Part shown: in pieces, positions 10,791 to 19,600 of the stretch
How positions within the stretch are numbered: position 1 is the first letter of the stretch
How the letters are laid out: every line of letters begins with the position of its first letter
Assembly: GCA_003427395.1 (NCBI GenBank)
Contig: BFEA01000541.1
Span: forward strand, 516,497 to 541,430
Length of the DNA stretch: 24,934 nucleotides
Source of the DNA: Chara braunii
Lineage: Eukaryota > Streptophyta > Charophyceae > Charales > Characeae
Reading direction: 5' to 3'
Notes under the pieces: model-generated
Seen by the model: the letters and a program-made list of their open reading frames with translations, nothing else
Told to the model about the DNA's origin: nothing
Databases searched by the model: none
Made by a program: the position numbers and the translations under genes

Positions 10791-11644
10791 GATTGTGGTT
10801 TAAGGGTGACGCATCTATGAGATTCAGAGTGTTACAATGGAAAGATCTAGTATAACTCAGAGTGTTACAATAGAAAGATTTAGTATAACTGAAGGTTAAA
10901 CTTCATAATCTTAGGTTGATGACAAAAAGAGTCAAGGTGGTGGTTGACAATATACTACAGGAGTGGAAGAATCCCCTCGGGAATCCGACAAAAATCTACA
11001 TCGAGAAATAAGTGAAAGATATGAGATCTTATAGTACCGGGAGACAATGGAAAATCCGGGGTATATCAAGTGAGAAAACAATGATACCAATGAACGAAGT
11101 GATAAGTATCTGAATGAATGAAACTATCATGATAACAAAAAGAGACTCTCATAAGAGTTTTACATTAAGCTTGGAGGTCAACCAAGTGTTGATATGGACA
11201 ATCGTGAATCAAAAGCAGAAATGAGAGGTGATATGCCTATACAAGGAAAAATATTGAAAAGTTTGTATGATCTTCCTCTATACTGGGATGACAATTGTAT
11301 AAAGTTAATCCGAGGATCCCAATTTTGGATTATAAGTTGAAGGTTGGATACCCGGTCGTAAATGTATTAGACCATCGCTTTCCCCACCAGCCTAAAGTAG
11401 TGGGCCCTCGAATTTTCCATCATCTCTCGGTACCATAAGATCTCACATTTTTTACCTATTTCCCGATGTAGGTTTGCGTCGGATTCCCTAGGAGATCCTT
11501 CCACTCCTCCAGTATATTGTCAGTCACCACCTTGACTCTCTTTGTCATCGACCTAAGATTATAAAGTTTAACCTTAAGTTATACTAGATCTTTCCATTGT
11601 AACACTCCGAGTCCCACAGATCCGTCACCCTTAAACCACAATCA
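10790..11644. mobile_element. 855-bp inverted-repeat (foldback-like) element
   Basis: The left arm (10790-11060) and right arm (about 11406-11644) are inverted copies of each other. By hand alignment they differ at about 31 of 237 aligned positions, about 87% identity. The outermost sequence of both arms is TGATTGTGGTTTAAGGGTGA. Most differences are A/G or C/T transitions. The central region (about 11061-11405) has no recognisable coding sequence. Transcription across the element would give a long imperfect hairpin. It could be a non-autonomous Mutator-like or foldback element, or two relics of one repeat in opposite orientation. The 9 bp flanking the outer ends (GCCGATTAC and CCTTCGAGC) do not match, so no target duplication supports a transposon class. 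Confidence 0.65.
10825..10890. repeat. 33-bp tandem duplication in the left arm
   Basis: A 33-bp unit beginning CAGAGTGTTACAAT is present twice, at 10825-10857 and 10858-10890, with two differences. The opposite arm carries one copy only (around 11578-11610). The duplication therefore happened after the arms became separate and explains most of the arm length difference. Confidence 0.85.
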
Positions 11645-12554
11645 CCTTCGAGCCTTCTTTTGCTAATGCAGAATATAATTGTGCGCCAATCTTTGCCGAA
11701 GCACCATTGTAACCTTATTCTTTTTGTTTTGAATAGCAATGCCAACCATTTTGACGTGATGGTAATGACCTTAAAAACAAAATGTATACATAATATTTTT
11801 GTTTTGATTTTATATGTGAAAGGCAGTGTTGGTTTAACCCCTCCGTAAATCCACAATTGCCAAAATACCCTAAATATTTCCTTCACCAACATTTGAAACC
11901 CTTTGGTGAATAAATACATACATTCTACAAGATATTGGTTCAAAACTTTCTTTGTATTAGTTATACGGATATAAGTAGAGAGTACTTGCGACCAAACTTA
12001 AAAAAAAGTTTTTCCAGACATGCAACATGCGACAAATTGCAGAGGAGATTGAAGGGGTTAAAAGTTGACAGTCATTGAATTGTTCGGTTGCAAGTCACTT
12101 ATGACAGTTTGCAAATGTATAATGTTATGTACAATATGAAATGCTTTGATCGAAAAATCGCAAATGCAGCGACATATACATCAAACTTGTACGTAGTCAC
12201 ACAACATGTAGAGGTCTACATGTGTATGGTCTATGTGAGGTTTGGATATGTATGACCTATGTGGAGAGCAGGATGCAAAAAGGATGGAAGCCAATAATGT
12301 ATCGTATACCATAAGCATAGGTATGGTGTATGCGGTATGATGTACCCCTAAATTCCCTAATGGTATATGGTACATGATAGTTCACCTACCATATATGGTG
12401 CACGTGGTACCATACGATGACAACCTACCATGGTTTACATATAAAGCCAGAAGTCACGATTTCGGAGGAAAATTATGTACATTTTTCACTTAATTTAATT
12501 TCGCGATTTTATAAAAAAATGTCAGTTTTAATGAAATTTCAGTTCTCTACAACA
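11645..12554. other. AT-rich spacer with hairpin
   Basis: I see no gene. Around 12300-12420 short variants of 'ggtat(a)tggta' recur on both strands. TATATGGTA at 12364-12372 and TACCATATA at 12387-12395 form a perfect 9-bp stem with a 14-nt loop. A run of G at about 12556-12566 marks the edge of the LINE fragment. The open frame 11584-11943 (minus) has no domain I can name. Confidence 0.45.
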
Positions 12555-12570
12555 AATTGGGGGGGGGCTC

Positions 12571-13101
12571 CTAAGGATTCCATCTACCTCGCTCTCTATC
12601 GGGGGTGGCATTAAAATCTCCTGCGATGACCAAGGAGCCTTTGGGTACAAGCGTTCCTAGGTCCCCCCAAAAGATCCTTCTTTCTTCCACCATATTGGGG
12701 GAATAGATGCACATGATGCAGAGCAACTCTAGCGCCAGCATCCCCAACACTGATACCCACCGCCCCTTCTCCTCATTTGCCACCCAATGGACCATCTAGA
12801 ACCAGGAGTCGGGAGGAATCCATATCGCTACCCCTGCTGATCTCGGCCTACGGGCATGGCCCCTCATGACCGAATGGGGCCAAACCATCTTGTGGATTCT
12901 ATTATGCTTTGTTTGTCCTGCAGATGGGTCTCCTAAACACATGTAACATCCGTCCACCACCTCCTCCCAAATGGGCTGATATTTATGAGGATTGATGGTT
13001 GCCAAGCCGTTTATATTGATAAAATGAAGGCCCAAGTCCGTCGTTCGTATGCATTGCTGCCAAACAGATTTTTTGCAATATAGTGTTTCAAGGTCATCCA
13101 T
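12571..13101 (-). pseudogene. LINE ORF2 fragment: APE-type endonuclease domain, N-terminal part
   Basis: This is a remnant of the apurinic-endonuclease-like nuclease that LINE retrotransposons use to nick target DNA. Read on the minus strand from about 13040, the frame contains an N-terminal segment FININGLAT, matching the first strand of EEP-family nucleases. Later it has SVLGMLALELLCIMCIYSPN followed by LVIAGDFNATPDRERG; GDFN (12610-12621) is the conserved metal and catalytic loop motif of this family. A single in-frame amber codon at 12796-12798 splits the frame into 13101-12799 and 12795-12571. A second stop lies just after the GDFN segment, near the G run, and nothing beyond it resembles the rest of the nuclease or the reverse transcriptase. 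The element is therefore cut off at its 3' side. That is the opposite of the usual 5' truncation of LINEs and points to a later deletion or rearrangement. Confidence 0.75.
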
Positions 13102-13583
13102 TTTCCAGACATTTCTTTATAAGGGTTAGGGAGGAGTTTACTCACAGGGAATGCCACTGCTTGACATCTCATATGTCCGGACACAGGACCCTCTTCTGCA
13201 CAATTTTCCACAGACATTTGCACACGTTGTCGTCAGTCCAAAAGTTGCTGGCTTTTACTTTCGCGCACTGAAAATGAAGTAGTGCATTGTGGCTGTACCA
13301 ACGCAAATTTATTGGATTCAAACAGAAGGTAGAGGTCATTTTGTGACATCTGCTGGTCACAACATTTGAATGCCATCGCCGTTCTCGCCCTAGTTGCATA
13401 GTGTTTATGGATAAAGTCCCCGACTTCTCTCGTAAAGGTCTTATCCCTCTCTCTTACATCCTCGATGTGTGCCGGAAAGTCCCAGCCGTTCAATGTCACC
13501 CCCCCGTGTTCCGCCACCGGGGAGAGTCCAATCTCGCATTTCCCTTCGATTATCGGTTTGATCTTATTTTTTCTTTTTGTCTA
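13011..13583 (-). pseudogene. Possible LINE ORF1 C-terminal remnant
   Basis: The minus-strand frame runs from a stop at 13581-13583 down to about 13011, with one internal stop at 13233-13235. It lies in a different frame from the endonuclease segment and overlaps its start by about 90 bp. Two plus-one-frame reading frames overlapping in this order fit the ORF1/ORF2 arrangement of plant LINEs. The translation includes DLYLLFESNKFALVQPQ and YKEMSGKWMTLKHYIAK. I see no intact CCHC zinc knuckle or RRM, so assignment to ORF1 rests on position only. It could equally be decayed 5' part of ORF2 with a frameshift near 13040. Confidence 0.35.
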
Positions 13584-14219
13584 ATAGCATTCCCACCGAG
13601 CTATCATGGATAAAGGTGAAAAACACCCTACTAGTCTGTATTGCCACTCGTCTTCATCTGCTGTCCAATTTTTATAGACCAGAGGCCTTGCTGTTAAACC
13701 ACCAGTACCTCTCTCTGCTTGAAGAATTCGAAGCGGCCATTAATGCGCCTCGTCGCGTGGGGTACCCACCGACGTGCGATTGGTAGTCCCAAAAAAACGG
13801 GGCCCAAAAAATAATAAAAATAAAAAACAACAACGAAAATGAAAAGTAACAGCCTGGGAATGTTGCGCTAATCCCGTTCGCGTCCTGACGACGTTTCTGC
13901 CAATATGAGGATGACGACCTAATCTTTCACTGGGGCGCAAGTGACACGGCCAAGGTTTTCATGCTATTCAGTTGTGGGTTGCACTCTCGTCATCATCATG
14001 ATGGTGTTTCCATTCGTGAGTAACGCATGGATGAATGTTCCGTTCTCTGCTATCCTTCCACATTGTTGTACCCTACATAACTTTGGATGAAGCTGGCAAA
14101 TTTTCTGACCACATGCAGCGGAATTTGTGTAGAGTCTGGCAGTCGTCACGATGGTCGGCTTCAAAAACAACCTCCGATTCATCATTCCTATTGCATGAGA
14201 GAGTACTTCAACATGCCAG
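13584..14219. other. Left flank of the LTR element, no gene recognised
   Basis: Base composition is mixed and includes an A-rich tract at about 13790-13850. The plus frame following the stop at 14078-14080 is open up to the insertion point and would continue into the right flank in the uninterrupted site (see findings). No domain is recognised in any frame. Confidence 0.4.
14216..14219. repeat. Left target-site duplication (CCAG)
   Basis: CCAG directly precedes the TGTGAC start of the 5' LTR and is repeated at 23753-23756 after the CGTCACA end of the 3' LTR. Ty3-type elements usually duplicate 5 bp. Here only four bases match (GCCAG against CCAGC if five are compared), so either the duplication is 4 bp or one base has mutated. 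Confidence 0.65.
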
Positions 14220-14982
14220 TGTGACGAACCATTTTCTGTAACCGCGCTACTTTCCGCGCGAAGCTACCTTGAGGGAACGGGTCGAGCTAATCGGGTGAAG
14301 TGCATGGGGATAGGTCGGTTGGGCAAGTTGCATGGATGCCCTCGCTTCTTTTTCGTTTCTGTTTGAAATTGTCGGGTCGGTATCAGGAAGATCCCGCGCC
14401 AACGGTTAGGTAAACGCGCCTTTGGGAGCGCGAGGAATAACGGGTGTCATAGATTCTTTCTTGTTTTGTTGTGAGCATTGAGAAATTTTTGGCGCGATTA
14501 TCTCGTGGTATCGTTTTGAATTTTCAACTGAAGCCCCCACAGACTCTTGAAATTGTTCTTTTGTCTTTTCACAATTTTCTTTTTTTAATTAGGACATTAG
14601 GCTAGGAATTTAGGCACTCTGAACTTTTGTTGTGTCGCACTCCTTGCTTGTGCGCATCTAGCCGCACTCGGAACTGGGCGCTGACTGGACCACGCCCTTA
14701 ATCTTGCGTGTAACAGCAATTTTTGGCGGGCGCAACTGTAACTGTATCTCTCTTCTTCCTTTCGTCTTCTTCCCACCTCCCTTTTTCAGGTTTTGTGCAT
14801 GTGCCTCCCTACGACCTCATTGGCCAAGGCGTTGCATGCTCAAATCGATGCGTGGAGAGTGACCACGTTCCACATACCGCGGCCTGGCCATGCAGAACGT
14901 AAGCACTTCCTTCCCCCCCCCCCTCCCCCCCCCCTTCTCTCACTTAGGCCTAATCCCGCATCTTTCACGTAAGCATGTATGC

Positions 14983-14989
14983 TATAAAT
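14983..14989 (+). promoter_or_regulatory. LTR promoter TATA box (5' LTR)
   Basis: TATAAAT lies in 'gctataaattcc', conserved at 22005-22010 in the other LTR. It stands about 90 bp upstream of a strong splice donor. Expected transcription start, by the usual 25-30 bp spacing, is near 15012, within 'ttgctctctatga'. The start site is inferred, not seen. Confidence 0.7.
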
Positions 14990-15072
14990 TCCGCAAGCGT
15001 GATTAGATTGCTCTCTATGAACCTTGGACTTAGCGCGATCAGTGAGGGTCGGCTAACGAATCAGCTTGAGAG

Positions 15073-15250
15073 GTGAGTCGACGAGAGAGTTGGGCGATCC
15101 GACGAGCTGGTGTCGGGTATGCGGGGTTGGCGTGCGGGGCCGCGACGGACTGTGGCGCATGGGCGAACCTGGCTTGCATGCTCGAACCAAGCGGGGTGAC
15201 TACTCTGTGTTAATACGCGACGACGGACCCCCGATATCGGGGGTGTAGAG

Positions 15251-15318
<68 letters not shown>

Positions 15319-15706
15319 AGTTGTGTGTGCGGGATGAGTTCCCTTCTTTTCCTTATCTGTATAATCTTGGTTTCTACTATGGCAGATTTTGTTGCGGCCT
15401 TTTTCGGATTTTTCCTTGTATATCGTCTCGGATTTTCTTCATCGCTTTTGCCTCGTGTGTATGCATGAATGGATGTGAACTCTTTTTCGTTAGTGATCTT
15501 CTCAGATTTCCAACCTTGTTTTGTGATGCCTGTTTAATTCAAATTTCGTCACTTATCCATCTGTATGAGCAATACTCTCAGATTTGATTGGAAGCACTCG
15601 ATATGGGATGCTTGGATTTAATCGTTAGTCTCTGATCGTCGTCAGATCACCAAAAATGTTGTGAGGTGTTGATTGTCCTTTTCCCTTTTATTTCCTTTTA
15701 TTACAT
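15073..15706 (+). other. Leader intron in 5' LTR (acceptor mutated)
   Basis: The donor AG/GTGAGT sits at 15071-15078, matching the plant consensus. The body is T-rich as in plant introns and contains the GA microsatellite near its 5' end. The aligned acceptor region has a pyrimidine tract followed by ACAT, where the 3' LTR has ACAG. If the intron is real, this copy has lost its AG acceptor and would be spliced at another site or not at all. Confidence 0.5.
15253..15317. repeat. (GA)n microsatellite, 5' LTR
   Basis: An uninterrupted GA dinucleotide run of about 65 bp, equivalent to a 73-bp run at 22275-22347. The length difference reflects independent slippage since insertion. GA/CT runs close downstream of transcription starts are common in plant gene leaders. 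Confidence 0.97.
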
Positions 15707-16584
15707 GAATGGCATGGATGTGAATGCAATGTCTGGATCTCACCCAACATAGCGTGAGTAGGATAGTTGCATGCAGGACGAACGCCGGACCAATCCGCTT
15801 TCGCTCATGTGCACGCTCACGTACAACCGCGAGCTCGAGGAAACCGAGTTGCAGCGTACGCGCGCGTCTGCATGAGTCGACCGCAAATCCATCACCAGGA
15901 TGCAGGAAACTGAATTCACTAGACGGATATGGTTGAAGAAATTCCCTTTGGGATTACCAATCGTAAAAGCCTGAGGGACCCGGAGTACCGCGAGTATTGG
16001 GAAGGTGAACAACTCAGACGGCGGGGAAACTTACAGAACTCGGAAATTCCCCTGTTCAACGGAGAACGACCACCTATGCGTGGGGGATTTCCATTGGGCT
16101 ATAACCAGCGATCCTAGGGGCCCAAACTATCCAGATACTGACAACACTCAATATTACTTATCCCCGGGCTTGGTCGTTGTTGTACCGGGCTTCGGGACTC
16201 ATCTGACAAACCCGAACCGAAGCCGAGAAGCGATTACACCGCCTCCGCTTACGACCCGCCTCGTCAGAATCAGAAGCTTGTTACGAGCGGCGCCGACAAC
16301 CGTTCGCCCAGCGCGACAGCCACGGTGTCCCACCGATCCACCAGACAAGGGACCGACCACGGCGACGCAACTGGCAAAGGCCATAGCCCCCTCCCCGAAG
16401 GTGGAACGCCAAATACGATTTGTGCGCACCATCTTGCACCATTCTCCCTAAAACTCGCCTTAGAAGATCTTAATTCCAACCTGGGACTCCATCCCCACTT
16501 TCCTAAAATCCTTGGCACACCCCCTTTTCGCACTTCCTGGCCCCATCCCGCTTCGATCAGGAAGTCGCGTTGGGCGTGAGGTTG
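15707..16584 (+). other. Second leader exon / U5 with protein-like short frames
   Basis: Downstream of the predicted intron the LTR holds several open frames: ATG at 15771, 15900, 15929 and 16005. The one at 15929 (62 codons, containing RDPEYREYWEGEQLRRRG) and the stretch 16005-16451 have complex rather than low-complexity translations. In the 3' LTR the same frames exist, but the aligned differences include stops and many replacements and show no obvious protein-level conservation. They could be relics of a captured host exon or upstream frames in the leader. I recognise no family. Confidence 0.3.
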
Positions 16585-16596
16585 GTATCGGAGCCA
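16583..16596 (+). other. Primer binding site, tRNA-iMet type
   Basis: TGGTATCGGAGCCA differs at one position from the standard plant initiator-Met primer site TGGTATCAGAGCCA, which is complementary to the tRNA 3' end. It directly abuts the 5' LTR, as expected for the start of minus-strand DNA synthesis. Confidence 0.85.
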
Positions 16597-16740
16597 ACAC
16601 GTGGCGAGGTCATAAGAGAAGCGAGTAGATAAGTCGCACAGAACAATCTGGCGAACTGAGGGCGGGCTAGACAGCGGAACGTGCCGCAATGCGATCCTAT
16701 AGTACTTAGGAACCGATCAGCTGGACGGCCGGCCCCCAGT

Positions 16741-18828
16741 ATGAACGCCAATCAGGCGCAAAACGTCAATGTATAGCTAGGCGGCGCCCCTGTTCCCGCA
16801 CCACCCATCCGAGCTCGCGCACCCGTGACTCCACCTGATTTGTACCTCTTCGACCTTGCACACCATCTGGTCGGGGCATGGCTAGCTACCTTACGTGCAC
16901 AACAATATGACAATAGCGAAACTCGGATCAACATCCCCCCCAGACTGGGAGGGGATGTGCATCACTGGTTTAACACTTACCCTTGGATAGATCTCCCGAC
17001 CTTTGAAAGGGACTTCCTGAACAGGTTCGACTATATTCACCTTGAACAAGCTTTCTTTATGATCAAGGACCGAGTTCAGAAGCCTCTCGACATTATCACA
17101 GAATATCACAACAGGTTCTATAGACTGTTTGTTAAATCTGAAAGGGACAAAAAGGTTGGGAGGGATCTATTCATCGATGGGCTTCGTAGTCGGGCGATGA
17201 GGGAGAAATTACGAAAGCAATTTTCCCCCATCAACCATACAATGCAACAGATTATGGATGGGGCAGAAGAAATGGAACGGAAATTCGCCGCTAGCTTTCT
17301 AGAAAGTGAGGATCACGCAAAAGATGGAGACTCATCGGAACTGCCCAAAGCGAAAGCCGAGCTGGCCGCACTCCATAACAAATTTAAGAATATGGGTTTT
17401 GTCTTTGATCCAGTCACTTACCTAGAACAGGTCGCAACCAAGAGATCGATACCTGACACAACCTCAAGATTACCGGTTATGGCCACACCTCTGCCTCCCC
17501 CAGAAACCCCTGCAAAGCCCAGCGAATCCAATGCGATACTAGAACTAACTTGAACATTGGTTAGCCTAATGCAAGAAAGTAGGAAGGAACAACGCGAGCA
17601 CAATGCTCGGATCGAATCATTGATGAGATTGATGCGTCCCATTTCCGTTAGAGCAGCACCAATGATGCAAGGAGTCGCCCCTGCTTCAGCACTGGGCGCA
17701 GCGGCAGCTAACGTGAGTGTTTGTTACACGTGTCATCAGCCCGGGCACATAGCCCGGGACTATCCCCACCGACTCACTCAAAAACGAACCGCGCCAGCGG
17801 CTGCAACACCAATTGCTAATGGACCTGTGCGGGTGGCCACAATGGTAGAAGAAACCGACAGCGGTGCGAGCCCGTCGGGGGTTATGGAGGAAGCGGTGGA
17901 GCTTATCCCGCTTGACCAATACATATTTTTGGGATACCGGGGCCTCGACATGATAGGGGTCATCCAACCTGCCCCTGACAACAATGAATTCTCAGAATGG
18001 AGACCCTCCTTTAGGGAAATGGAATCCGGAGGATCTGCGTTCGTTACGGGAGAGATCGATGTGCTAGATATAGTTTGTGCCTTGGATCACCACATCCCCC
18101 TGCCCATCGGACACCTGCTAACCATCTCCGAACAGGCTAATGACCGGATGCTACAACACTGCAAGGCAAACCGGAAACGATTTACCCTCTCTAAACTGAC
18201 AGCTGCAAAAGGAAAGGCTCTCGCTAGAGACCCGAAGCCGGAGGAGCCAAGCACCTTTGAACCCATCTGGGTGGGCCTAATTCGGAAAGACGACCACTTC
18301 CTACGGATCAAAGCCCTACCGTGGAGATCCGCGGAGTGCGACGTGGAAGTCTGGGGAAACCCCTACAGTGCGGTGCTTCATTGTGGAGCCGCGGTCCTGG
18401 CCATCTCCCTACGAGTGGTCGAGCGGGCCGGCCGGCGGAAAGATATGATTCCCCTCGCAGAGGGCGATCAATTCGTTTCCGCCGACAAAGGTAAGATCCG
18501 AGTCGCAGGGAGGATGGCGAACATGGCCTTCCGAATAGGTAAGGTCCACGCCTTGGGCGACGTAGTGGTCCTAAACGTGACCACATACAATCTCCTCGTC
18601 AGATTACCAGCCCTCACAGCCTTGGGGGCCACGCTGGATTTCGAACGACAAGCAGTCATCCTCGACAACACCGGAGGAAAGCCATACACCGTTCCGATGC
18701 GCCTCACCCTCCGGACAACTTCGACGACTGAGCGACATCCTGCGGATGATAAGGTGGGAAGAATCCACGGACGAATCCGACGTCGAACCCACACTATCAC
18801 CATCCACCTTCGAGAGCAACGAAGATGA
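16741..18828 (+). pseudogene. gag-pro: gag-protease polyprotein, interrupted by two stops
   Basis: The frame starts at ATG 16741 and runs about 695 codons to the stop at 18826-18828, broken by TAG at 16774-16776 and TGA at 17551-17553. Both stops can arise by single C-to-T changes (CAG, CGA). The segment 16825-17550 is the capsid-type retrotransposon Gag domain, with HHWFNTYPWIDLPTFERDFL, then a Q/YxxxF region (ITEYHNRFYRLF) and a DGL motif. A charged, probable coiled-coil stretch follows (about 17557-17640), then one zinc knuckle at 17722-17763 that reads C-x2-C-x4-H-x4-Y: the last cysteine has become tyrosine (TAT). A helix-rich segment (IVCALDHHIPLPIGHLL) leads to a retropepsin-type aspartic protease. 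There the active-site D-S/T-G is H-C-G (His codon at 18379-18381) and the glycine expected after YNLLV is Arg (18601-18603). The protein would be non-functional at assembly, RNA binding and proteolysis. Gag and protease share one frame. Confidence 0.88.
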
Positions 18829-19600
18829 AAATCCTCAAATTCTCAGGTTAACACGACAAATAGTTTGCTACCCACTTGGACAGAAAACCACAAAAACCTT
18901 CGTTTTCACAAGGGACGTATAGCGAACCAGGGCACTGATCATGGGAGAACCGCTCATTCGGATATCCCGGTTGACATATTCTTGGGAACCCCCTCGAGCC
19001 ATATACGAGGCGACCACCCCATCGTTATCCAGATATTAGGATAAGCGGTTCTGCTGCGATATCTCAAAGATTCCTCCCGGCTCGTTGCTCACCAGAGGAA
19101 AAGAAATCCGATTGCTACAGAGAGGTGCCGAAAACTGGACTCCGGAACCCCATGGGTTGTACGACCTCACGCCGTTCGATATTGGACTAAAAATCGAGGA
19201 GAAGGTCGTGGACCTCCGGGATATCGAAGATGGTATCACCCCGGAGGAACACGTGGCAATCAGGGAAGAGGAAGCTCAGATGGTTACCATGATCTTCTCA
19301 TGGCGTTCCGACCATTCCTTTATATCATCCCCACCCACGGAAAAGACCCACGCGACCCGAACAAAACAACTACCGGTAGCGATACGAGACTGCCGATACG
19401 AACTGCATGTGTCAGACTATGTGTTGGATGAGATACACAAACTCATCGCCGACATCCTAGCCGAATATCAAGGGGCGATTAGTACAGAGGACACGAACAT
19501 AATACTATCCTTGGTCATACAACACGAAATCCAGACGGGCACCCACCCACCGATTCACTGTAAACCGTCACTGTCTCTCTACCTTCAGTCTCCCCACTGA
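18823..19600 (+). pseudogene. pol: pol remnant: protease-RT linker, RT missing
   Basis: The frame shifts relative to gag-pro. It has two stops in its first 220 bp, then stays open from 19085 to 19600. The C-terminal part includes YVLDEIHKLIADILAEYQGA, then an EDT segment and HEIQTGTHPPIHCKP, which resembles the conserved stretch just before the reverse transcriptase of Ty3/gypsy elements (H-x-I-x-TG-x-x-PPI). The RT fingers should follow but do not. Within about 25 codons the frame becomes unrelated and stops. A deletion that removed RT, RNase H and integrase probably joins at about 19565-19595. Confidence 0.7.

Larger units (their letters stand above)
14220..16584 (+). repeat. 5' LTR (about 2.37 kb, last bases lost)
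   Basis: It aligns throughout with 21246-23752. It starts TGTGACG. U3 runs to about 15011 and contains ATTGG (inverted CCAAT) at about 14819, a C-rich tract at 14913-14934 and a TATA box at 14983. Relative to the 3' LTR it lacks about 120 bp near 16181 and its final bases: alignment breaks after GGGCGTGAGGTTGG, where the 3' LTR continues GCGTCACA but this copy goes straight into the primer site. Confidence 0.92.

Noticed and set aside
16270-16689. 139-codon minus-strand frame across the 5' LTR end and primer site
   Set aside because: It crosses the LTR boundary and primer site on the opposite strand of the element, so it is a shadow frame.
18308-18803. Minus-strand Arg/Pro-rich frames (92 and 111 codons)
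   Set aside because: They lie opposite the protease segment, which has recognisable motifs on the plus strand.
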